Source: Candidatus Faecousia intestinigallinarum
Lineage (GTDB): Bacteria > Bacillota > Clostridia > Oscillospirales > Oscillospiraceae
Direction: 5' to 3'
DNA length: 44,429 bases
Assembly: GCA_018715805.1 (NCBI GenBank)
Contig: DVKX01000053.1
Location: 1 to 44,429 of the forward strand
Below, piece by piece: positions 22,973 through 30,959 of this stretch (position 1 is the stretch's first letter; each line of letters starts with the position of its first letter). The notes under the pieces were generated by a model. The model saw only the letters and a program-made list of their open reading frames with translations. It was not told the origin of the DNA and ran no database searches. Made by a program: the position numbers and the translations under genes.

Positions 22973-24489
22973 ATGAAAAGCTGAAAGAAAAAATCAAAGA
23001 ATCTTTGACCAGCGTATTGCCAATCAGTGTGATTGTACTGATCCTCAGCATCACTCTGGTGCCCATGGAGATTGGTACTTTGGCGATGTTCCTCACCGGT
23101 GCGGTGCTGCTGATTGTCGGTATGGGATTTTTCCAGCTGGGTGCGGAGATGGCCATGACTCCCCTGGGGCAGGGTGTCGGCGGCGAGCTGGCAAAGAGCC
23201 GGGGGGTATTCCCCGTAGTGTTGCTCTGCTTTTTGATGGGCGCCATCATTACCATCGCAGAGCCGGATCTTCAGGTTCTGGCCAACCAGGTGGCGTCAAT
23301 CCCCAACCAAGTACTGATTCTCACGGTGGCGGCGGGGGTCGGAATATTCTTGGCTGTGGCGGTTTTGAGAATTCGATTCCATATCCGGCTTTCTCAGCTG
23401 CTGCTGGGGCTTTATATACTTCTGTTCATTTTATCCTATTTTTCTCCGTCGGCGTTTGCCGCTGTCTCATTTGATGCCGGCGGCGTCACCACGGGACCCA
23501 TGACGGTGCCGTTTATTATGGCTTTTGGCGTTGGACTGTCCGCTTCCCGCAGCGATCGGGGCGGGGAGGACGACAGCTTTGGTCTGGTGGCGCTGTGCAG
23601 CATTGGACCGATCATGATGGTCATGCTGCTGGGCATTTTCTATCACCCCACAGAAGCGGTCTATACCCCGGTGGAAGTCGCTGCAGTCACGACTACTCAG
23701 GATGTGGCGCGGCATATGCTTCTGGCGCTTCCTCATTATACCAAAGAAGTTCTTCTTAGCGTCTTGCCCATTGCGGCGGTGTTTCTGGTGTTCCAGCTGG
23801 TAAAGCGGGTCTACCGCCGGAAGCAGCTGCTGCGGATGTCCGTGGGTCTGGGCTATACGGTGATCGGTCTGATCCTGTTCCTGACCGGCGTGAATGTGGG
23901 CTTTACACCAGTGGGCAATCTGCTGGGGAGCGGTCTGGCGGAGAGCACCATGAAGTGGATCCTGATCCCCATTGGTATTTTGGTGGGCTATTATATCGTC
24001 AAAGCGGAGCCGGCGGTGCAGGTTCTGAACCAGCAGGTGGAGGAGGTGACCAGCGGCGCCGTCTCCCGTGGAATGATGAACCTTTCTCTGTCTATAGGCG
24101 TGGCAGCAGCGGTGGCCGTATCTATGCTGCGGGTGCTGACAGGGCTTAGCATTTACTGGATTATCGTGCCCGGTTATCTCTTTGCATTGGCGATCAGCCG
24201 CCTGGTTCCGCCGGTATTTGTGGGAATTGCCTTTGACGCAGGCGGCGTGGCCAGCGGACCGATGACATCCACTTTCCTGCTGCCGCTGGCAATGGGCGCG
24301 TGTACTGCCCTGGGGGGAAATGTGGTAACGGACGCTTTTGGCATTGTAGCCCTGGTGGCGCTGGCGCCACTGATTGCTGTGCAGGTTATGGGTCTTGTCT
24401 ATGTACATAAGTCCAAATCCATGGCCAAGAGCGGAGATATGCCGCTGGCGGAGGATTCTGTCATCGACTTGGAGGAAGAAACGCTATGA
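22969..24489 (+). CDS. DUF1538 family membrane protein
   Basis: A polytopic membrane protein (506 aa, about 12-14 hydrophobic helices) made of two homologous halves, each a DUF1538 domain. The halves repeat 'EPDLQVLANQV' (about 98) / 'EPAVQVLNQQV' (about 347) and 'FDAGGVTTGPMT' (about 168) / 'FDAGGVASGPMT' (about 421). The conserved acidic/Gly-rich signatures within membrane segments suggest an ion or solute transporter with pseudo-twofold symmetry, but the family's substrate is not established to my knowledge. It is coupled by ATGA overlaps to a leader ORF before it and to a tandem PII-like gene after it. The PII-like partner suggests regulation of transport by a cytosolic effector. I see no convincing promoter in 22756-22908. 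Confidence 0.88.
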   Translation: MNEKLKEKIKESLTSVLPISVIVLILSITLVPMEIGTLAMFLTGAVLLIVGMGFFQLGAEMAMTPLGQGVGGELAKSRGVFPVVLLCFLMGAIITIAEPDLQVLANQVASIPNQVLILTVAAGVGIFLAVAVLRIRFHIRLSQLLLGLYILLFILSYFSPSAFAAVSFDAGGVTTGPMTVPFIMAFGVGLSASRSDRGGEDDSFGLVALCSIGPIMMVMLLGIFYHPTEAVYTPVEVAAVTTTQDVARHMLLALPHYTKEVLLSVLPIAAVFLVFQLVKRVYRRKQLLRMSVGLGYTVIGLILFLTGVNVGFTPVGNLLGSGLAESTMKWILIPIGILVGYYIVKAEPAVQVLNQQVEEVTSGAVSRGMMNLSLSIGVAAAVAVSMLRVLTGLSIYWIIVPGYLFALAISRLVPPVFVGIAFDAGGVASGPMTSTFLLPLAMGACTALGGNVVTDAFGIVALVALAPLIAVQVMGLVYVHKSKSMAKSGDMPLAEDSVIDLEEETL

Positions 24490-25205
24490 ATATATCAGAA
24501 GAAAGAAGCGCCCTTCATCCGCGCATGCTTGTAACGATCACACGGGTGGAAGACGGTGGGCGGTTGGAGCGCCTATTGGAAGAGGAGCAGATCCCAATTT
24601 TGTACCAGTGCCGTGGTAAAGGAACTGCCCCTTCCGAGATCATGGATATTTTCGGCTTAAGCGGGACGACCCGGCTGGTCATGGCGGCTTTCCTGACCAA
24701 AGAGAGAACCGGGGATGTGATGAAAGCGATGGAGCATCGTCTGACCTTTCGACAGAAAGGCGGCGGCATTGCCATCAGCATTCCTATGACCGGGCTGCAA
24801 ACGCATATGTTCAACCTTTTGAAAGAGGAGGCGGAGGACGAGATGGTAAAGCATGTGGAGGAAATGCCCCAGGAAGATACGGAACGGACAGAGAACGGCG
24901 TGGAGTACACGCTTATCTGGACATCGGTGTCGGCGGGCTATAGCGACGATGTGGTAAACGCAGCGAGAAAGGCTGGGGCGCGGGGCGGCACGATCCTGAA
25001 GGGGCGGCGGAGCAACTCTGGCAAGGTGAGCCAACTCCTGGGAATTTCCAGGCAAGAGGAGCAGGAGTTTGTCATGATCGTAGCGCCCAAGGCACAAAAG
25101 CGGGAGATCATGGCGGCCATCAACCAAGCCTGCGGACTGGGCACAGACGCCCACGGGACAGTGCTTTCCCTCCCGGTGGATCAGGCCATTGGTCTGGAGA
25201 CATAA
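24486..25205 (+). CDS. tandem PII-like (GlnB-fold) regulatory protein
   Basis: A 239-aa cytosolic protein with two PII/GlnB-like ferredoxin-fold domains in one chain. Domain 1 is about residues 13-107 ('RMLVTITRVEDGGRLERLL'...'GGGIAISIPM'). Domain 2 is about 140-239 ('YTLIWTSVSAGYSDDVVNAA'...'GTILKGRRSNSGK'...'EQEFVMIVAPK'). The second domain keeps the Gly/Arg-rich pre-T-loop segment seen in PII-like proteins that accompany transporters. The canonical uridylylated T-loop tyrosine is not evident. The start ATG overlaps the DUF1538 stop, with GGAGG just upstream. It most likely binds a nucleotide or small effector and gates the adjacent membrane protein. That is inference by analogy with GlnK-AmtB. 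Confidence 0.83.
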   Translation: MNISEERSALHPRMLVTITRVEDGGRLERLLEEEQIPILYQCRGKGTAPSEIMDIFGLSGTTRLVMAAFLTKERTGDVMKAMEHRLTFRQKGGGIAISIPMTGLQTHMFNLLKEEAEDEMVKHVEEMPQEDTERTENGVEYTLIWTSVSAGYSDDVVNAARKAGARGGTILKGRRSNSGKVSQLLGISRQEEQEFVMIVAPKAQKREIMAAINQACGLGTDAHGTVLSLPVDQAIGLET

Positions 25206-25218
25206 GCATATTCTCATA

Positions 25219-25265
25219 AAAACTCCCGTTGGGTATGGCTTAATATCCGACGGGAGTTTTGTTAT
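25219..25265. terminator. terminator of the DUF1538/PII operon
   Basis: Stem AAAACTCCCGT (25219-25229) / ACGGGAGTTTT (25250-25260), extendable by GG/CC pairs, then GTTATT. The minus strand also has a T tail, so it could work in both directions. Confidence 0.85.
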
Positions 25266-25302
25266 TGATGGAAGCACTGCTTAAATACGGCTATACAGGC
25301 GT

Positions 25303-25470
25303 GAGACAGGGTTTGCAGGGATTTTATGCCTCAGAAAAAGAAGGGAGAAGGGGGCTGTATACCTTGCGCCGGGCGCGCCGCATATGTGACCCAGGGCAGA
25401 AAACTCTTTGGAATGATCCTTATCTTGAATGAGAAATCGCCGCAGTGTTTTTGCTGCGGCGATTTTTTTG
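25303..25470 (+). ncRNA. candidate small RNA ending at an orphan terminator
   Basis: No credible gene lies in 25206-25692. A very strong terminator nonetheless ends at about 25470. A transcript starting near 25303 would be about 165 nt; weak -10-like elements occur at 25282-25287 and 25292-25297. The segment contains purine-rich GAAGGGAGAAGGGGG, and several open frames in it are only artefacts of the hairpin. The boundaries are guesses, and the terminator itself is the firm part. I see nothing else in 25471-25692. Confidence 0.25.
25434..25470 (+). terminator. orphan intrinsic terminator
   Basis: A perfect 12-bp stem (AAATCGCCGCAG at 25434-25445, CTGCGGCGATTT at 25454-25465), 8-nt loop, then a T run to 25469. 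No protein gene on the plus strand ends here. Confidence 0.85.
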
Positions 25471-25692
25471 AAATAGAAAGCGCTGACAAACAAGACGTCC
25501 GCCATAAATGTGGACAAAGCAAAGCGCAGCCTGCAAAATGTAAAGTGTTAATCATCCGTGGCCGCCCTTGCCACGATCCATGCGCCTGCGCGCCCCGTTC
25601 CTTGCAGTCGCGTCCATGCTGTGGCAGGAGCGGGCAAAATTGATTGGTTGCATATAGCGGAAAGCTATTAAGAATTGTGGGTAAATGCTGAT

Positions 25693-26124
25693 TTAATCGC
25701 CCCTGGCATCGGATTCCGCCTTTGTACGGTGGACAGTTCCGTGGGGATGGTGTGGCGGCGCGTAGATGGAGTAGAGCTTCAGCGGCGTCTTCCCTGTATT
25801 GACCACGTTATGCCAAGTACCGGCAGGCACAAATATAGCGTCGCCTGGGCAAACGGGGCGCTGGAAATTAAGCCGCTCTTTGCAGGAACCCATCAGGACG
25901 GTTCCGTATCCCTCCTCCAGACGGAGAAATTGATCGGTATCAGGATGTATCTCCAGGCCGATCTCGCCGTAAGAGGGGATACACATAAGCGTAAGCTGCA
26001 AATGGCGACCGGTCCATAGTGTCCTGCGATAAAATGGGTTCTGCTTCGTGGCACAGGCAATGTTGACAACAAATGGCTCAGATCCGAAATCGGTTGTATT
26101 TTGATGATGCTCTGGGTATCGCAT
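25693..26124 (-). CDS. cupin domain protein
   Basis: A 143-aa single-domain cupin. Motif 1 is 'GLEIHPDTDQFLRLEEGYG' (His, Asp/Gln and Glu ligands near residues 60-72) and motif 2 is 'PGDAIFVPAGTWHNVVNTG' (His near residue 105). Together they form a metal-binding beta-barrel of the kind seen in mannose-6-phosphate isomerase-like cupins found widely in anaerobes. The substrate is not identifiable. ATG 26124 follows AAAGGAGAGG. No regulatory DNA-binding domain is attached. It appears to be monocistronic, and I see no obvious terminator. Confidence 0.88.
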   Translation of the reverse strand: MRYPEHHQNTTDFGSEPFVVNIACATKQNPFYRRTLWTGRHLQLTLMCIPSYGEIGLEIHPDTDQFLRLEEGYGTVLMGSCKERLNFQRPVCPGDAIFVPAGTWHNVVNTGKTPLKLYSIYAPPHHPHGTVHRTKAESDARGD

Positions 26125-26300
26125 GATAACCTCTCCTTTCTAAAAGGGTACATATTTTACATATGCTGGAGCGTTATCCTCTGTGCGCGCCATCCGAAGG
26201 CTTTTCTCGTCAGGGTAAATCCATTCCGATATCATTCCATTTGAGATTATTTTGCGGTGTCGACAATGAAAGGGATTGCTGTAAGTTCTGCCTGAAGCGA

Positions 26301-26564
26301 TTATTTCTGCCCGGGATTCCTTGCGGCTTGGATGCGAGCCTCGGCATCTGCCTTGCGTTTCAGCGCCTCGGCAATGGCGGCCTCCCGCTCAGCCTGGCGC
26401 TTTTGCGCCTGTACTTTGGGGGCAGCTTTTGCCTCGGCGAAATTAGCGCGGCTTTCTGCTTTGATGGCCTCAAAAACAGCCTTGTCCACCGCATGCTGCG
26501 CTCGGGCGTTTTCTTTCATATCCTGAAAAGCCTGTGCGAAGAATCCTTTTTTCTGTTGTGCCAT
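26301..26564 (-). CDS. small charged coiled-coil protein (87 aa)
   Basis: A highly helical, Ala/Lys/Glu/Arg-rich protein beginning 'MAQQKKGFFAQAFQDMKENA'. The rest ('AEAKAAPKVQAQKRQAEREA') is predicted to form an extended coiled coil. I know of no function. ATG 26564 is preferred over 26570 because AAGGAG then has 9-nt rather than 3-nt spacing. Short hydrophobic 'GFFAQAF' near the N-terminus could dock on a membrane or partner. It is about 130 nt downstream of the two-TM gene start region, on the same strand. Confidence 0.65.
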   Translation of the reverse strand: MAQQKKGFFAQAFQDMKENARAQHAVDKAVFEAIKAESRANFAEAKAAPKVQAQKRQAEREAAIAEALKRKADAEARIQAARNPGQK

Positions 26565-26749
26565 AATCATTTTCTCCTTAAAGAATAGTGGGGCTTATGT
26601 GCCGCTCATGTGTATCACAGCATTGGTCTTTCTTCAAAATACTGCTGATTCTGTATAGAATCAAATGCTGCGTTATCCCAAGCCTCTCCTGCGGAGGAAT
26701 GTTGAGGAAACCGCGTTAAGGCCGATGGCTTCTATCAAAAGCCCTTGTT

Positions 26750-27115
26750 TCATTTCGCTTCATCTTCCCGAATGATCTCATCGCTGAGCAGCATAATCTG
26801 CTGGGCGTATTTCTTTTTACGGCCGGCGGTAATCCCCTTGTAGACGGGATAAGCCAGCAGCGCCATGATCAAGCCGGGGATTCCCAACGCCAGCCCAACG
26901 GTCATATTTCCCCACACCATAATATTGGACATACCTGCTCCCATCACTAAAGCGCCAAGCACGCCCAAAATAACGGATACGGCTCTCCCTGGGGCTTTCA
27001 CTTTATTGTCCAGAGCCTGCAGCCTGTCCAGTTTGGTGGTTTTGTGTTCCACGTACTGCTTGCGGATGTTTTCCGCCTTTGAAAAATCGCTTTTATCCGG
27101 ATGAAAACCGTTCAT
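26750..27115 (-). CDS. small two-transmembrane protein (121 aa)
   Basis: The N-terminal ~45 residues are charged and helical ('YVEHKTTKLDRLQALDNKVK'). Two hydrophobic segments follow (about 49-67 and 72-91), then a basic 'KGITAGRKKKYAQQI' tail. ATG 27115 follows AAGGAAGGTG; the GTG at 27124 lies inside that site. It resembles the next gene upstream (27325-27852) in layout: a helical N-terminus, two TM segments and a basic C-terminal helix with an 'EKYDEL/SDEI' end. The two may be distant paralogues. Function unknown. Confidence 0.72.
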   Translation of the reverse strand: MNGFHPDKSDFSKAENIRKQYVEHKTTKLDRLQALDNKVKAPGRAVSVILGVLGALVMGAGMSNIMVWGNMTVGLALGIPGLIMALLAYPVYKGITAGRKKKYAQQIMLLSDEIIREDEAK

Positions 27116-27257
27116 AAAAAGCACCTTCCTTTTCGTTTGATGCCTATATTGTAGCGCCTGATTGTTTGACGATTGCTTAAAAAAGGTTTCTGAAATATTA
27201 ATTGCATTAGAATTTCAGGAAAGGCCGCTGCCCCGCATGGGACTGTGCAAATGCAAA

Positions 27258-27299
27258 TCAGCCGCACAATAGCAACAGGCTGTTGCTTTGTGCGGCTGA
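27258..27299. terminator. long hairpin terminator of the two-component operon
   Basis: Arms TCAGCCGCACA (27258-27268) and TGTGCGGCTGA (27289-27299) enclose a second stem AGCAACA/TGTTGCT. On the minus strand TTTGCATTT follows. It lies 25 nt after the stop at 27325. Confidence 0.75.
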
Positions 27300-27324
27300 C
27301 GGTTTATGCTGTTAAGAGATGCCT

Positions 27325-27852
27325 TTACAGCAGCTTACTGCCCTTCTCGCATACAGCGTAAAGCTCATCATACTTTTCCTCAATGAGAGGCGCAACTTTC
27401 TTTGTACGGCGGCGCACCATCTTCTGAAACAGGAAGCCCGGCAGCAGCCAGCCGATGAAGCCAGGCACCGCCAGAATAATACAAAGAGGAACCATGGGCG
27501 TAGCTGCAGTAATGGCAAAAACAGACCCCGCCATGAAAGCGGTTCCCACAAGGCCGACAGCAATGGAAATGGCTGTGGCCATGGATTTTTTAGAGGCCTC
27601 CAAAGCTTTGATCTCCTCCATGCAGGCGTCGAAATTCCGCTGGAGGCGGGTAAGTTCTGCCTTGTTTACAATTTTCCTGTCCCGGCGGAAATGAAGCGTT
27701 ACTTTACCCAAAGCCGGGGAAGAACGCAATTTCTCATCTGTTTCCCAGCCGAAATTTTCATAGGCGTCCATATAAAGGGACGCCTGTTCTATATCCACGG
27801 TAATTTCTTTGTACTCATAAGCCGTAAAATTTTTGCTCCTGTTGTTTTCCAT
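27325..27852 (-). CDS. two-transmembrane protein (175 aa) in a two-component operon
   Basis: A conserved-looking hypothetical. The first ~95 residues are soluble ('YKEITVDIEQASLYMDAYEN', 'LGKVTLHFRRDRKIVNKAEL', then a heptad-like helix 'LQRNFDACMEEIKALEASKK'). Two hydrophobic helices follow at about 92-115 and 118-140, then a basic linker 'MVRRRTKK'. It lies 12 nt downstream of the histidine kinase and is probably co-transcribed with it. It could be an accessory or output component of that system. I do not recognise a named family. Confidence 0.75.
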   Translation of the reverse strand: MENNRSKNFTAYEYKEITVDIEQASLYMDAYENFGWETDEKLRSSPALGKVTLHFRRDRKIVNKAELTRLQRNFDACMEEIKALEASKKSMATAISIAVGLVGTAFMAGSVFAITAATPMVPLCIILAVPGFIGWLLPGFLFQKMVRRRTKKVAPLIEEKYDELYAVCEKGSKLL

Positions 27853-27864
27853 AGGGAACCATCC

Positions 27865-28944
27865 TTATTTTCCTGAATTTGCACGATTTATACGGACGGT
27901 GAAAACTGTCCCTGCTCCCGGCGTGCTTTCCACAAGAATCTCAGCGTCCATCATCTGTACCACGCGCCAAACCAAAGCAAGACCCAGCCCGTTTCCCTCC
28001 GTAGAATGGGAGGAGTCCCCCTGATAAAATTTATCAAAGATGTGCTGTACCGTTTCTGCGTCCATGCCGCAGCCGCTGTCCGCCACGCGTACAACCACGG
28101 CGGACGTCTCTGCCGTTTGGGTCAGCGATACGATTCCGCCTGGTTCGGTAAATTTGAAGGCGTTGCTCAGTAAATTGTTCCATATCAGCTCCATCAGGCT
28201 GGGATCGGCGGTGATGTATGCATCATCCTCCAGCTCCGCCGTAAATTCGATGTCTTTTGCTTCCCACACCTGCTCGAATTGCAGGGCACAGTCTGCCAGC
28301 TGCTGCGAAAGATTGTAGGTTTCTATATCCGGGACAATGGCCTGCTTTTCCAGCTTGTTCAATTTGAGGATATTTGTGATCAGCGAGGAAAGCCGCTTGG
28401 AAGCACTGATGACCGTTTCCACATACTCCTGCCGCTGCGGTGCCGGAAGGCGTTCATTTCGCAGCAATTCCGCTGTGTTCTGGATAACGGCGAGAGGCGT
28501 TTTGATTTCATGGGACACGTTGGAGAAAAAGTCCGTTTTCAGCGTTTCAATGCTGCCCAAATCCTCTACCATGCGGTTGAAGTCCCGAATCATCACATCC
28601 AGATAATCCTGCTTATCCGCAGTGTGCAGCGTCGGGATATAAACGGAAAAATCCCCGTGCGCCACTTGGGAGGCCGCCTCCGCCAGCTTCCGCATAGGCT
28701 CTTCATAGGTTTTCTTCACCTTATAACGGGTAAAGAGGGTCAGCCCCACGGCTACGGTGAGCCAGTACAGCATAGGAACGATGGACTGGACAATGTTACT
28801 CAAATCCAATTCCTCCATCAGCACCAGCAGCCCCGTATGCAGCCCAGACATCAGAAGGAAAACGCCGAAATAAGTAAGCACCAGCGAAAAAGGGAAGCGG
28901 CTTGTCCGCACGTTGTTTTTGGCAGGCTGCTTGTTAACGCTCAT
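27865..28944 (-). CDS. sensor histidine kinase
   Basis: A membrane HisKA/HATPase_c kinase (359 aa). Two TM helices (about 18-42 and 52-72) flank only a very short extracytoplasmic loop, so it probably senses within the membrane or through a partner. A HAMP-like linker follows, then the H-box 'FFSNVSHEIKTPLAVIQ' (phospho-His near 145), the N-box 'IWNNLLSNAFKFTEPGG', and G-boxes 'DSGCGMDAETVQHIFDKFYQ' and 'NGLGLALVWRVV'. The ATG overlaps the response regulator stop (ATGA). The near-absent sensor domain fits with the polytopic membrane protein encoded first in the operon. Confidence 0.95.
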   Translation of the reverse strand: MSVNKQPAKNNVRTSRFPFSLVLTYFGVFLLMSGLHTGLLVLMEELDLSNIVQSIVPMLYWLTVAVGLTLFTRYKVKKTYEEPMRKLAEAASQVAHGDFSVYIPTLHTADKQDYLDVMIRDFNRMVEDLGSIETLKTDFFSNVSHEIKTPLAVIQNTAELLRNERLPAPQRQEYVETVISASKRLSSLITNILKLNKLEKQAIVPDIETYNLSQQLADCALQFEQVWEAKDIEFTAELEDDAYITADPSLMELIWNNLLSNAFKFTEPGGIVSLTQTAETSAVVVRVADSGCGMDAETVQHIFDKFYQGDSSHSTEGNGLGLALVWRVVQMMDAEILVESTPGAGTVFTVRINRANSGK

Positions 28945-29612
28945 TTTAGCACCGCCTTATATCCAAGTCCCCGCACGGTCTTGATTTCAAAGCCGTCGCA
29001 GGCAGAGAACTTATCCCGCAGTTTGGTGATATACACATCCACAGCCCGGAGGCTGGTTTCGGAATCAATCCCCCAGAATTCATCCATGAGCTGCGCCCGG
29101 GAAAAGGTCTTTTTGGGATAGGAAAGCAGCTTGTAAAGGATATTAAACTCCCTGGTCGTTATTGGCATTTCCTCGCCGTCCACCTCCGCCGTCATGCCGT
29201 CTGCGTCCAGTTCCAGATTTCCAACGGTTAGCTTGCGCTCCATTTCAATGTTTGCCCGCCGCAGGAGCGCCCGCACCCGCAGGAGAAGCTCGTCCAGTTC
29301 AATGGGCTTTACCATGTAATCGTCGATCCCAAGCTGGAACCCCTTTTGCTTGGAGGGCAAATCGTCCTTTGCGGACATGAACAGGATGGGGATATGCCGG
29401 TTTACGCGCCGGACTGTTTCCGCAAATTCAAAGCCATCGATCTCCGGCATCATAATGTCTGAGATGATGAGGTCATAGAGATTGTTATACATTTCATCGT
29501 AAGCGGCGTTGACACGCAGGCAACCCTTTGCCGAAAAGCCGCTGTCATTGAGGTAAGTACATACAATTTGATTCAGCTTTGCGTCGTCCTCCACGACTAA
29601 TATACGGATCAT
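28941..29612 (-). CDS. response regulator, OmpR/PhoB family
   Basis: A 223-aa regulator with a receiver domain (acidic pocket 'VVEDD', phosphoacceptor Asp52 in 'IISDIMMPEIDG', 'MSAKDD', Lys in 'VKPIELDE') and a C-terminal winged helix (about 128-222, 'TTREFNILYKLLSYPKKTFS', 'RAVDVYITKLRDKF', 'KTVRGLGYK'). The start overlaps the stop of the membrane-protein gene (ATGA), as does the kinase start with this gene's stop. Its targets are not visible, and no promoter repeats stand out nearby. Confidence 0.96.
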   Translation of the reverse strand: MIRILVVEDDAKLNQIVCTYLNDSGFSAKGCLRVNAAYDEMYNNLYDLIISDIMMPEIDGFEFAETVRRVNRHIPILFMSAKDDLPSKQKGFQLGIDDYMVKPIELDELLLRVRALLRRANIEMERKLTVGNLELDADGMTAEVDGEEMPITTREFNILYKLLSYPKKTFSRAQLMDEFWGIDSETSLRAVDVYITKLRDKFSACDGFEIKTVRGLGYKAVLK

Positions 29613-30607
29613 ATAGACGCCTCCTTATCTGCTTTTTTTGCCGGACTGGATGTCTCGGCATGACCGGCTCGGTAAATCATGCCAATACCCAGCGCCATTA
29701 CCATCAGGCACACTGCAATACCGGTGATGGTATTCATCAGGATGGTAAAGGACTGCTGCTGTTTGATAGAAAATTGCGACAGCATGGCTGTTTGCAGGGA
29801 AAGCATGGACACCAAAGCGTCAATATACCCAATATTGCGCAGCGCCATCAGCAACGGGGATTTTGTTTTTCCCGCTCTGGCCAGATGGAGGATGGAAATG
29901 GTTATCTTCCAAAAGGTATAGGTTGCTACCGCATAAATCCAAAGTCCGGGATAATTTCTGCCGTTTCCAAAATGCACCATGAGGAACACAGCGCCGCCCA
30001 GGGCAAGGCTCATGGGAATAAACAATATGCCGCAGCGCCGGTAAACCATCCATTCTATCTGTTTCTTGGTTTTTGACGGCGCCCGCGTCCCAGCGTAGTG
30101 GATTGCTTCAAACCGCATGAGCCCCAAAAAGATGTAATACGCCGCCAGCGCTCCGTACCAGGCAGACTGGCTCCTTACCGCTACTATACCGTTGAAGAGG
30201 GCAAATACCGTGTTTATGGCAAAGCCAAGTGTAGAGAAAAAAAGCGTACGGTATCGGTAATCTGAGGAGAGACGGTTTGTCAAAGCGTTTCTTTGAATAC
30301 TGGGTCGGATAATCCCTCGGATCAGATATTTTATATCTTTGGCCGCATATATGCAGCTGGCAGTCAATGCGGAAGCAGCGCAGACATATAAGATCATGGC
30401 GCCCCAGTTTGGAAGCATACTGCAGATTGCATTCCAGATGCAGATGCCCGCCAGCAACAGCGTGGCAAGGTATAGAAGCACGCGGAGCGCTGGTCTCAGA
30501 ACGGGGATTTTCATGAAATTCATTTGTTTATTTTTTGCTTTTTTCATGTTATTTTTCCGCAGCCTCCATCCAATACCGCGCCTGATCGAGCAGTTCCGTA
30601 TTTTCAT
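29609..30607 (-). CDS. polytopic membrane protein (332 aa), first gene of a two-component operon
   Basis: About eight hydrophobic segments, with a basic N-terminus (KIRNCSIRRGIGWRLRKNN). It includes a soluble basic loop 'YAAKDIKYLIRGIIRPSIQR' and 'AIHYAGTRAPSKTKKQIEWM'. I do not recognise a named family. ATG 30607 has AGGAG 4 nt upstream; ATG 30547 lacks a site. It is translationally coupled to the response regulator. It could be a co-sensor for the loop-poor histidine kinase, or the transported or protective output. Both ideas are inference. Confidence 0.78.
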   Translation of the reverse strand: MKIRNCSIRRGIGWRLRKNNMKKAKNKQMNFMKIPVLRPALRVLLYLATLLLAGICIWNAICSMLPNWGAMILYVCAASALTASCIYAAKDIKYLIRGIIRPSIQRNALTNRLSSDYRYRTLFFSTLGFAINTVFALFNGIVAVRSQSAWYGALAAYYIFLGLMRFEAIHYAGTRAPSKTKKQIEWMVYRRCGILFIPMSLALGGAVFLMVHFGNGRNYPGLWIYAVATYTFWKITISILHLARAGKTKSPLLMALRNIGYIDALVSMLSLQTAMLSQFSIKQQQSFTILMNTITGIAVCLMVMALGIGMIYRAGHAETSSPAKKADKEASI

Positions 30608-30807
30608 TTTGCTCCTATTTATCTTACCATAAAATACTCCGGTTGTGTTTGCTTATTATTTATGTTTTGTTTCAGAATTATTAATAGAGCAAGGGGATAC
30701 GCTAATTTGCCATACTTTTGCGCAGCCGGTTTATCTTAATAAAATCCCACGAGCTTTCCTCGAGATATTCTATATTGATATAGCTTGCTATTACCAGAAC
30801 GGAAGTA

Positions 30808-30847
30808 ATCATCTAATTTTCTAGATTGTCTTGGCCTAATAGATGAT
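30808..30847. repeat. 8-bp inverted repeat in an AT-rich intergenic region
   Basis: ATCATCTA (30808-30815) and TAGATGAT (30840-30847) with a 24-nt loop. It is the only clear structure in 30608-30906, which is otherwise AT-rich with no gene. Confidence 0.35.
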
Positions 30848-30906
30848 ACTTGTATTTTTGCACAAATCATTTAATTTGGCAATTTTTCCTAAAAACAAAA
30901 AAGTGT

Positions 30907-30935
30907 TTGACATATCATGCAATGCGTGGCATTAT
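30907..30935 (+). promoter_or_regulatory. promoter of the 44-aa gene
   Basis: A consensus TTGACA (30907-30912), a 17-nt spacer and CATTAT (30930-30935) preceded by TGG (extended -10). An alternative -10, TATAAA at 30933, would need a 20-nt spacer. Confidence 0.55.
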
Positions 30936-30959
30936 AAATAATGTCAGGAGGTAAGCGAA

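Noticed and set aside
25281..25643. Overlapping frames on both strands (78-aa minus, 105-aa plus)
   Set aside because: Both cross the terminator hairpin at 25434-25465; the cysteine- or lysine-rich stretches are its translation, not a protein.
29630..30100. Plus-strand frames over the polytopic membrane protein gene
   Set aside because: Shadow of the coding strand; the minus-strand frame has the ATGA coupling and membrane-protein periodicity.
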